NCBI RefSeq assembly: GCF_001513675.1
Contig: NZ_CP013859.1
Coordinates: 187,081 to 251,080 of the forward strand
DNA: 64,000 nt
Direction: 5' to 3'
Source: Microbacterium sp. XT11
Lineage (GTDB): Bacteria; Actinomycetota; Actinomycetes; Actinomycetales; Microbacteriaceae
Position numbers and translations under genes: made by a program. Below, one piece after another: positions 57,385-64,000 of the stretch. The stretch's first letter is position 1. Each line of letters starts with the position of its first letter. The notes beneath the pieces are model-generated. The model was given only the letters and a program-made list of their open reading frames with translations, searched no databases and was not told the DNA's origin.

Positions 57385-58827
57385 ATGAGCGAAAGCAAGA
57401 GCGCCCTCGTCGAGCGCACCGGCATCGAGATCGTTCCCGAGTCCGAGCGCACGGCGTCTCCGCGCCACCTCTTCTGGCCCTGGTTCGCCGCGAACGTGTC
57501 GGTGTTCGGGATGTCGTACGGATCGTTCATCCTGGGCTTCGGCGTCTCGCTGTGGCAGGCCACCGTGGTCTCGGTGATCGGCATCGTCGTGTCGTTCCTG
57601 CTGTGCGGCCTCATCGCCATCGCGGGCAAGCGCGGCTCGGCGCCGACCATGGTGCTGTCGCGCGCGGCGTTCGGCGTGCAGGGGCAGAAGCTTCCAGGCA
57701 TCGTGTCGTGGCTCACGTCGATCGGCTGGGAGACGTCGCTCGCGATCACGGCCGTGCTGGCGACCGGCACGATCCTCCGCGCGCTCGGCTGGGTCGACGG
57801 CGACGACACCGCCGTGAAGATCATCGCGACCGTCGCCGTCGCTGCGCTCATCGTGGCTGCCTCCGTGCTCGGCTACCACACGATCATGCGGCTGCAGTCG
57901 GTGCTGACCTGGCTCACGGGGATCATGACCGTGCTGTTCCTCGTGCTCACGCTCGGCTCCATCCGCTGGGACGTCGCCTTCTCCCGCCCCGACGGCACGT
58001 TCGCCCAGACGATCGGCGCGCTGGTCATGGTGATGACCGGATTCGGTCTCGGCTGGATCAACATCGCAGCCGACTGGTCGCGCTACCAGAAGCGCACGGC
58101 ATCCGACGGCCAGATCGTGGCGTGGAACACGATCGGCGGCTCGGTCGCCCCGATCATCCTCGTGTTCTTCGGACTGCTGCTGGCCGGCTCCGACCAGGCG
58201 CTCATGGACGCCGTCGGCGCAGACCCCATCGGGGCGCTCGCCACGCTGCTGCCCACCTGGGCGCTGTTCCCCTTCCTCGTCGTCGCGATCCTCACCCTCG
58301 TGTCGGGCGCGGTGCTGGGGATCTACTCCTCCGGCCTCACGCTGCTGAGCCTCGGCATCCGCATCCCCCGCCCTGCCGCAGCCGGCATCGACGGCGTCAT
58401 CCTCACCGCGGGCACGATCTTCGTGGTGTTCTTCGCGACGAGCTTCATCGGCCCCTTCCAGTCGTTCCTCATCACGCTCGGCGTGCCCATGGCATCGTGG
58501 GCCGGCATCCTCATCGCCGACGTGCTGCGACGCCGGAAGGACTACGACGAGGCGGCGCTCTTCGACGCGCGCGGACGCTACGGCGCCTTCGACTGGACCT
58601 CGATCGTCACGATGCTCGTGGCCACCGTCATCGGCTGGGGCTTCGTCATGAACCAGATCCCGGACACGCCGTGGAACGACTGGCAGGGGTACTTCCTCGA
58701 CCTGTTCGGCTGGCGCGACGACTGGGGCTACGCGAACCTCGGCGTTCTCTTCGCGCTCGTGCTGTCGTTCATCGTGACGTGGTTCGCGAGGGCGGCGACC
58801 ATCAGGCGCCAGGAGCAGGAGGCGTGA
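57385..58827 (+). CDS. NCS1-family purine/cytosine permease
   Basis: A 480-residue transporter with 12 membrane helices of the nucleobase:cation symporter-1 (cytosine/purine/allantoin) family: FWPWFAANVSVFGMSYGSFILGFGVSLW in part, GKRGSAPTMVLSRAAFGVQG, INIAADWSRYQKRTASDGQIVAW and MASWAGILIADVLRRRKDYD. Its stop overlaps the GTG of the cysteine hydrolase (GTGA), so imported substrate and hydrolase are probably linked, e.g. a cyclic amide, pyrimidine or related nitrogen source. Confidence 0.92.
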   Translation: MSESKSALVERTGIEIVPESERTASPRHLFWPWFAANVSVFGMSYGSFILGFGVSLWQATVVSVIGIVVSFLLCGLIAIAGKRGSAPTMVLSRAAFGVQGQKLPGIVSWLTSIGWETSLAITAVLATGTILRALGWVDGDDTAVKIIATVAVAALIVAASVLGYHTIMRLQSVLTWLTGIMTVLFLVLTLGSIRWDVAFSRPDGTFAQTIGALVMVMTGFGLGWINIAADWSRYQKRTASDGQIVAWNTIGGSVAPIILVFFGLLLAGSDQALMDAVGADPIGALATLLPTWALFPFLVVAILTLVSGAVLGIYSSGLTLLSLGIRIPRPAAAGIDGVILTAGTIFVVFFATSFIGPFQSFLITLGVPMASWAGILIADVLRRRKDYDEAALFDARGRYGAFDWTSIVTMLVATVIGWGFVMNQIPDTPWNDWQGYFLDLFGWRDDWGYANLGVLFALVLSFIVTWFARAATIRRQEQEA

Positions 58828-59417
58828 GCGAGGCTCCTCACCAGGCCGCGGAGCAGCCGGAGCGAGAAGACGCCTGGCTGGTCGTCATCGACCCGCAGCA
58901 CATCTTCGCGTCCCCCGACTCGGCCTGGGGCTCGCCGTTCTTCGCCGAGACGATGCCGCGCATCCGCTCCCTCGCCGACGCGTTCGGTGACCGCGTGATC
59001 GTGACGCGGTGGATGCCGACGGCCGACCGCTCGACCTCGTGGGGCGACTACTTCGCCGCCTGGCCCTTCGCCGACCGGCCGGCGACCGACCCGCTGTACG
59101 ACCTCGTGCCCGAAGCCGCTGCGCTGTCTCCGCTGCCGACGCTCGACCTGCCGACCTTCGGCAAGTGGGGGCCGGCGCTGGAGGAGATCGTCGGGCGCGG
59201 TGCGCGCGTCGTGCTGGCGGGGGTGTCGACGGACTGCTGCGTGCTGTCTACCGCGCTGGCTGCGGCGGACGCCGGTGCGCGCGTGACCCTCGCCGCCGAC
59301 GCGTGCGCGGGCTCGACGGCCGAGAACCACGCGGCCGCCCTGCACGTGATGGGACTGTACCCGCCGCAGATCACCGTGTCCGATACGGCGACCGTTGCCG
59401 GAATGCTGGCACACTGA
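58824..59417 (+). CDS. cysteine hydrolase (isochorismatase-like)
   Basis: A 197-residue isochorismatase-fold hydrolase. The catalytic triad is visible: Asp in WLVVIDPQHIF, Lys in LPTFGKWGPAL, Cys in LAGVSTDCCVLSTALAA. Such enzymes hydrolyse amides, for example N-carbamoylsarcosine, ureidoacrylate, biuret or nicotinamide. Translation is coupled to the upstream NCS1 permease, which suggests that the permease brings in the amide or its precursor. Confidence 0.88.
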   Translation: MSEAPHQAAEQPEREDAWLVVIDPQHIFASPDSAWGSPFFAETMPRIRSLADAFGDRVIVTRWMPTADRSTSWGDYFAAWPFADRPATDPLYDLVPEAAALSPLPTLDLPTFGKWGPALEEIVGRGARVVLAGVSTDCCVLSTALAAADAGARVTLAADACAGSTAENHAAALHVMGLYPPQITVSDTATVAGMLAH

Positions 59418-59439
59418 TGCCGGAGGGGGTTCCATCACC

Positions 59440-60489
59440 ATGAGCGCACACGCCGACGACGCCGCAGCCGACCGCCAGCGCAGGAAGCGCCATCGAGGCC
59501 GCACAGCACTCCTGGTCATCGTGATCGTGGTCGTGCTGGCGGTGCTCGTCGGCATGATCACGCCGTGGCCGTCGGCGATGCTCATCCGCGCGGTCTTCAC
59601 GAAGGGCGGCGACGAGACCGTCGCCGAGATGAAGAAGCACGTGCCCGACACGAAGCTCACCGAGAAGCTCGACGTGTCGTACGGAGACGACGGCGCGGAC
59701 ACCACGATGGACGTCTTCTCACCGGCATCCGCCACCGGCCCGCTGCCCACGGTCGTGTGGATCCACGGGGGCGCCTGGATCTCGGGTTCCAAGGAGAACG
59801 TCGCCCCGTACCTGCGCATCCTCGCGGGTGAGGGCTACACGACCATCGGCGTCAATTACACGCTCGGCCCCGAGGGCGTGTACCCGCTCGCGGTGAACCA
59901 GCTCAACGAAGCTCTGGCATACATCGACGAGCACGCCGATGCGCTGGGCGTCGACCCCGCGCAGATCGTCATCGCCGGCGACTCCGCGGGCGGGCAGCTC
60001 GCGAGCCAGATGGCGACCCTCATCACGAGCCCCGACTACGCCGAGATCATGGGCATCGAGCCGGCACTGAAGGCCGAGCAGCTCGTCGGCACCGTGCTCA
60101 ACTGCGGCGTCTACGACCTCGCCGCGCTCGCCCGCCTCGACGGCATCCTCGGCTGGGGCTTCAAGTCGTCCATGTGGGCGTACTCCGGCACGCGCACGTG
60201 GGCCGAGGACGCGACGGGGGCGACCATGTCGACGATCGACTGGGTCACCGCCGACTTCCCGCCCACCTACATCTCCGGGGGCAACGGCGACGGGCTGACG
60301 TGGCTGCAGTCGATCCCGCTGTCGCAGCGGCTGGACGAGCTCGGCGTCGAGGTCACGACGCTCTTCTGGCCGGCCCCGCACGAGCCGAAGCTGCCGCACG
60401 AGTACCAGTTCCACCTCGACCTCCCCGAGGCCAAGACGGCGCTGGAGAAGACGCTCGACTTCCTCGCGGCGCACACGACGCGTCCCTGA
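59440..60489 (+). CDS. membrane-anchored alpha/beta hydrolase (BD-FAE/HSL type)
   Basis: A 349-residue protein. Residues 22-46 form an N-terminal membrane anchor (ALLVIVIVVVLAVLVGMITP). The hydrolase domain has the HGGAW oxyanion loop, the nucleophile elbow IAGDSAGGQLASQ, and a C-terminal His in HEYQFHLDLP. Esterases of this group act on small esters or amides outside the membrane. Start set at 59440 with GGAGGGGG upstream. It follows the cysteine hydrolase by 22 bases, so the three genes may form one unit. Confidence 0.85.
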   Translation: MSAHADDAAADRQRRKRHRGRTALLVIVIVVVLAVLVGMITPWPSAMLIRAVFTKGGDETVAEMKKHVPDTKLTEKLDVSYGDDGADTTMDVFSPASATGPLPTVVWIHGGAWISGSKENVAPYLRILAGEGYTTIGVNYTLGPEGVYPLAVNQLNEALAYIDEHADALGVDPAQIVIAGDSAGGQLASQMATLITSPDYAEIMGIEPALKAEQLVGTVLNCGVYDLAALARLDGILGWGFKSSMWAYSGTRTWAEDATGATMSTIDWVTADFPPTYISGGNGDGLTWLQSIPLSQRLDELGVEVTTLFWPAPHEPKLPHEYQFHLDLPEAKTALEKTLDFLAAHTTRP

Positions 60490-60532
60490 CGACGGACGCG
60501 CCGGATGCCGACGGCCGACGCCCGGCCGCCGG

Positions 60533-61909
60533 CTACTTCATGGTGTCGAGGATGCCGACGAGGTCGTCGAAGGTGGTGAGCGGATTGAGGATCGCGAACC
60601 GGGTGTTCGGGCGTCCCGCGTGCGAGCTGGGCACCACGAACGCGCGCTGCGAGTCGAGCAGCTCGTCGGACCAGCGGTCGTAGTCGGCGCGCTCCCATCC
60701 GTTGCGCTCGAACACGACGACCGACAGCTGCGGGTCGCGCACGAGAGTGAGCTCGGGCCGGCGGGCGATCTCCTCCGCGATGCGCGCGGCGAGCGCGATG
60801 GTCGCGCTCACGGCTTCGCGATACGCCGTGACGCCGTAGGTGGCGAGCGAGAACCACAGCGGCAGGCCGCGCGGACGCCGGGTGAGCTGGATCGAGTAGT
60901 CCGACGGGTTGAAGTCGTCGGCATCCGTCAGCGTGTCGAGGTACTCGGCGTGCTGTGTGTGGGCTCGTCGCGCGCCGTCGGGGTCGCGGTACAGCAGCGC
61001 GCAGCAGTCGAACGGAGCGAACAGCCACTTGTGCGGGTCGACGATGAGCGAGTCCGCACGCTCGACACCCGCGAAGAGGTGGCGCGCCTCGGGGGCGAGC
61101 ATGGCGGTGAGCCCGTAGGCGCCGTCGATGTGCAGCCAGAAGTCGAACTCGTCCTTGAGCGCCGCGATGCCGGCGATGTCGTCGACGATGCCGAAGTTCG
61201 TCGATCCGGCGGTGGCCACCACCGCGCAGATCTCGTCTCCGTGCGCTGCCAGGACCTCGCGCACCCCGTCGGCACGCAGCCTGCCGTCCGCGCCGGCCGG
61301 CACCAGCAGGATGTCGGCATCCATCACCTTGGCCGCCGATCTGTTCGACGAGTGCGCCTCGGTGCTGCACACGATCTTCCAGCGCTTCGGGAGCTCGCGC
61401 CCCGCCGCCGTCAGGCGCTCCTTCGCGGCCTCCCGCGCGGCGACGAGCGCCGACAGGTTGCCGATCGTGCCGCCCTGCACGAACACGCCGCCCGCGGTCT
61501 CGGGCAGCCCGAACTCACGCGCGAGGAAGGCCAGCACCTCGTTCTCAGCGTGCACGGCACCCGCGCCCTCGACCCAGCTGCCGCCGTAGAGGCCGGATGC
61601 CGACACCACGAGGTCGAACGCGATCGCCGCCATGGTCGGGGCGGTGGGGATGAACGACAGGTACTGCGGGTGGCTCGTGGTCAGGCACGCCGGTGCGAGC
61701 ACGTGCTCGAAGGTCGCGAGGGCGCGGGAGGCGCCGAGCCCCTCGTCGGTGATCGTGCCGCCGCCGGTGAGCCGCTTCAGCTCGGCGGGCGTCTGCGGTT
61801 TGTCGAGCGGCACGTCGGTGGCCAGCATCCGCCGCCGGGAGTAGTCGAGCACCGCGTCGACGATGGCCGTCGACTCAGCCGATGCGGCGTGCATGCGATC
61901 AGCGGCCAT
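60533..61909 (-). CDS. PLP-dependent group II decarboxylase family protein
   Basis: A 458-residue member of the pyridoxal-dependent decarboxylase (DDC/GAD) family: TSHPQYLSFIPTAPTMAAIAFDLV, GVFVQGGTIGNLSALVAARE, STEAHSSNRSAAKVM, WLHIDGAYGL with the PLP-contacting Asp, and SLIVDPHKWLFAPFDCCALLY with the Schiff-base Lys. Possible substrates are aromatic amino acids, glutamate or 2,4-diaminobutyrate; its position beside TetR and agmatine deiminase favours an amine-related role. GAGAGGAA precedes the ATG. Confidence 0.88.
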   Translation of the reverse strand: MAADRMHAASAESTAIVDAVLDYSRRRMLATDVPLDKPQTPAELKRLTGGGTITDEGLGASRALATFEHVLAPACLTTSHPQYLSFIPTAPTMAAIAFDLVVSASGLYGGSWVEGAGAVHAENEVLAFLAREFGLPETAGGVFVQGGTIGNLSALVAAREAAKERLTAAGRELPKRWKIVCSTEAHSSNRSAAKVMDADILLVPAGADGRLRADGVREVLAAHGDEICAVVATAGSTNFGIVDDIAGIAALKDEFDFWLHIDGAYGLTAMLAPEARHLFAGVERADSLIVDPHKWLFAPFDCCALLYRDPDGARRAHTQHAEYLDTLTDADDFNPSDYSIQLTRRPRGLPLWFSLATYGVTAYREAVSATIALAARIAEEIARRPELTLVRDPQLSVVVFERNGWERADYDRWSDELLDSQRAFVVPSSHAGRPNTRFAILNPLTTFDDLVGILDTMK

Positions 61910-61957
61910 GCGCTGTTCCTCTCGTGTTGTTCGGGTGGGGGTCACGGGTGCGAGGCA

Positions 61958-62545
61958 TCAGGCGAGCACCGCGCTGAGGGTGCGCCTTGCCAGTTCCGAC
62001 CGGTCGCGCGGCGCCCACTTCACGAGCGAGTGCGCGCTCATGCCGTCGACGAGGGCGAGCAGCAGCCAGGCTGCGGGCTCCGGGTCGACGGTGCCGTGGC
62101 TGGCGCGACGGATGACGTCTTCGAGGCCGCTTTGCCACAGGTCCATCTCGGCGCGCACGCGCCGGCCGAGGGCCTCGTTGCGTGCGCCGAGAGACCACGA
62201 CTGCGCCCAGACGATCGCGGCGTCGTCGCGGCTGTCGTCGAGCAGGGTCTCGATGAGGCGCTGCAGGTTCTCGCGCAGATCGCCCGTCACCTCGACATCG
62301 CCGAGCACCTCATCACGCTCCGCGGCCACGATCTCGCCGAAGACGTCGGCGACGAACTCGTCCATGACCGGGCGGTAGTGGGCGACCAGCGCGGGCGTGA
62401 CCCCCACGCGTGCGGCCACGGCGCGCACCGTGAGCGCTTCGAGCCCCTGCTCCCGGGCGAGCGCCACCGCGCCCTCGACGATGGTGCGCTCGCGCTCCTC
62501 CGGCGGGAGGCGTCGCGGGCGCTGCGCTCTTGACGTCGTGTTCAT
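61958..62545 (-). CDS. TetR-family regulator
   Basis: A 195-residue regulator. The N-terminal HTH reads ERERTIVEGAVALAREQGLEALTVRAVAARVGVTPALVAHYRP (quoted in part); the effector domain resembles BetI-type TetR_C_6 (MDLWQSGLEDVIRRA, AAWLLLALVDGMSAHSLVKW). Because it is transcribed with the decarboxylase and divergent from agmatine deiminase, it probably represses both units in response to an amine. ATG at 62545 listed; a GTG one codon upstream is possible. Confidence 0.88.
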   Translation of the reverse strand: MNTTSRAQRPRRLPPEERERTIVEGAVALAREQGLEALTVRAVAARVGVTPALVAHYRPVMDEFVADVFGEIVAAERDEVLGDVEVTGDLRENLQRLIETLLDDSRDDAAIVWAQSWSLGARNEALGRRVRAEMDLWQSGLEDVIRRASHGTVDPEPAAWLLLALVDGMSAHSLVKWAPRDRSELARRTLSAVLA

Positions 62546-62553
62546 CACGGGAT

Positions 62554-62588
62554 ACCGTAACACTTGTTGGCCACCTGTTCAATAGTGT
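62554..62588 (-). promoter_or_regulatory. TetR promoter and candidate operator
   Basis: On the minus strand TTGAAC (62582-62577) and TACGGT (62559-62554) are separated by 17 bases, giving a near-leaderless message for the TetR gene. ACACT (62560-62564) and AGTGT (62584-62588) frame the spacer as a five-base dyad and may be the outer part of the operator that also covers the aguA promoter. Confidence 0.5.
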
Positions 62589-62635
62589 GGATCGGAATCG
62601 CGGTCCGCCGCTTGGCCGGCAGCGAGGAGAACCCC

Positions 62636-63667
62636 ATGACGTGGCGAATGCCCGCCGAGACCGCACGGCACGACCGCACCTGGATGGCCTTCCCCGTCGA
62701 GGGCCAGACCCTCGGCGACAGCGCCGCCGAGCGCGAGGAGGGCTACGCCACCTGGACGGCCGTCGCCCACGCGGTCGCCGAGTTCGAGCCCGTGTCGATG
62801 CTCGTCGACCCGAGCGAGCTCGACCACGCCCGCCGCATGCTCAGCGGCGACATCGAGATCATCGAGGCGCCCGTCGACGAGTTCTGGATGCGCGACTCCG
62901 GCCCCACGTTCGTGCTCGGCGACGACGGCAGGCTCGGAGCGGTCGACTGGATCTTCAACGGCTGGGGCTCACCCGCCTGGGCGGAGTGGACCAAGGCCGC
63001 ACAGCACGCGCGCCTCATCGCCGAGGCCACCGGCGCGGAGCTCGTCAGCTCGGCCCTCGTCAACGAGGGCGGCGGCATCCACGTCGACGGCGAGGGAACC
63101 GTGCTGCTCACCGAGACCGTGCAGCTCGACCCCCGCCGCAACCCCTACGCCGACAGGCAGCGCGTCGAGGCCGAGATGGCGCGCACGATCGGCGCGACCA
63201 CCGCCGTCTGGCTGCCGCGCGGCCTCACCCGCGACTACGACGACTTCGGCACGAACGGCCACGTCGACATCGTCGCCACGATCCCCTCCCCCGGACGCCT
63301 CCTGCTGCACGCGCAGCAGAACCCCGAGCACCCCGATCACGCCGTGATCCGCGAGCTGCGCGCCCACCTGGCGCAGCAGACGGATGCCGCCGGCCGCCGC
63401 TTCGAGATCGTCGACCTCCCCGCGCCCTCCACGCTGCGCGACGACGAGGGCTTCGTGGACTGGAGCTACGTCAACCACCTCGTCACGAACGACGGCGTCG
63501 TCGCGTGCGGCTTCGGCGACGAGCAGGCGGATGCCGCTGCGCGCTCGATCCTCTCCGACGTCTACCCCGGACGCCGGGTGGTCACGGTCGACGCCCGTCC
63601 GCTGTTCGACCGCGGCGGCGGCATCCACTGCATCACGCAGCAGCAGCCCTCTGCGGAGGTGGCGTGA
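62636..63667 (+). CDS. aguA: agmatine deiminase
   Basis: A 343-residue enzyme of the PAD_porph/agmatine deiminase family: MPAETARHDRTWMAFPVEG, DEFWMRDSGPTFV, LVNEGGGIHVDGEGTVLLTE, GHVDIVATI with the catalytic His/Asp, and the catalytic Cys in RGGGIHCITQQQP. It converts agmatine to N-carbamoylputrescine and ammonia. GAGGAGA precedes the ATG. Its stop overlaps the start of the amidase gene (TGATG). Confidence 0.93.
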   Translation: MTWRMPAETARHDRTWMAFPVEGQTLGDSAAEREEGYATWTAVAHAVAEFEPVSMLVDPSELDHARRMLSGDIEIIEAPVDEFWMRDSGPTFVLGDDGRLGAVDWIFNGWGSPAWAEWTKAAQHARLIAEATGAELVSSALVNEGGGIHVDGEGTVLLTETVQLDPRRNPYADRQRVEAEMARTIGATTAVWLPRGLTRDYDDFGTNGHVDIVATIPSPGRLLLHAQQNPEHPDHAVIRELRAHLAQQTDAAGRRFEIVDLPAPSTLRDDEGFVDWSYVNHLVTNDGVVACGFGDEQADAAARSILSDVYPGRRVVTVDARPLFDRGGGIHCITQQQPSAEVA

Positions 63668-64000
63668 TGATCGAGGTGTACGAGGCCTCCATCGCCGACC
63701 TCCGCGCCGCACTCGAGTCGGGCGCCACGACCGCGGTCGAGCTCGTCGACGCGTACCTCGCCCGCATCGCGGCCTACGACGGCCCCGGCACCGCGACCGC
63801 GCTCAACGCCGTCGTGGTGCCGAATCCCGCCGCCCGCGACGAGGCCGCAGCCTCCGACGCACGCCGCGCGGCCGGCGAGACGCTCGGCCCGCTCGACGGC
63901 ATCCCCTACACCGCCAAGGACAGCTACCTCGTGAAGGGGCTCACGGCGGCATCCGGCAGCCCCGCGTTCGCCGATCTCGTCGCGCAGCGCGACGCCTTCA
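63667..64000 (+). CDS. amidase signature family protein (3' end outside window)
   Basis: The first 111 residues are visible: SIADLRAALESGATTAVELVDAYLARIAAYD, LNAVVV, and GPLDGIPYTAKDSYLVKGLTAASGSPAF, the amidase-signature N-terminus with the catalytic Lys in AKD. The Ser-cis-Ser part lies beyond the window. Coupled to aguA, it could hydrolyse N-carbamoylputrescine in place of the usual nitrilase AguB, or act on another amide. Start ATG at 63667; a GTG at 63664 is an alternative. Confidence 0.85.
   Translation, partial: MIEVYEASIADLRAALESGATTAVELVDAYLARIAAYDGPGTATALNAVVVPNPAARDEAAASDARRAAGETLGPLDGIPYTAKDSYLVKGLTAASGSPAFADLVAQRDAF

Overview
The window reads as a stretch of chromosome from a high-GC actinobacterium, most likely a Microbacteriaceae member close to Microbacterium. 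This is an inference from gene content (a menA/DUF4229 neighbourhood, DUF6421, DUF6716, DUF6157, DUF6766 and DUF7882 families), very high third-position GC, and many promoters with a TANNNT box six bases before an ATG or GTG (leaderless messages). No phage, transposase, CRISPR array or replication origin was seen.

Layout. 1-870: end of a PLDc_N membrane gene, a TetR fragment lacking its DNA-binding domain behind a perfect 26-bp palindrome, and an unusual tRNA-Met-like gene. 950-6762: a five-gene minus-strand operon for a nonulosonic (sialic-type) acid glycan: GT2, polysialyltransferase-like enzyme, NeuA-HAD fusion, a short NeuB and a DUF6716 transferase. 6867-16311: menA region, small regulators, DUF6421, SDR, MFS and threonine aldolase. 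16312-23053: a complete gamma-glutamylation amine-catabolic operon (APC permease, gamma-Glu hydrolase, SDR, GlnA-like ligase, aldehyde dehydrogenase, FadR regulator). 23191-35722: Nudix-like protein, esterase, ABC-F protein, a sigma factor gene broken by one stop codon with its partner, and the DNA-repair set lhr / EI24 / nei. 35883-38053: beta-helix protein and a decayed type VII secretion patch around one WXG100 gene.

38110-45146: Fe-S-type regulator, LysR-like effector domain, purU, nitronate monooxygenase, YidC-like insertase and EamA exporter; two related large hairpins sit between the convergent pairs. 45218-53543: a general-stress cluster (SDR, GH13, LLM oxidoreductase, DUF7882 pair, FHA, DUF6766, CBS, CinA, Zn-dehydrogenase). 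Five transcription units here share a GTCAAnCC motif about 27 bases before a -10-like box, which I propose is an undescribed shared activator site. 53850-55877: a divergent two-component pair in AT-rich surroundings. 55975-60489: M18 peptidase, NCS1 permease, cysteine hydrolase and a membrane-anchored esterase. 60533-64000: a decarboxylase/TetR pair divergent from agmatine deiminase and an amidase, i.e. a second amine-metabolism locus.

The main candidates for something new are the shared stress motif, the paired intergenic hairpin family, the SAF-less NeuB glycan operon, and the gamma-glutamyl pathway that uses an SDR where PuuB would be expected.
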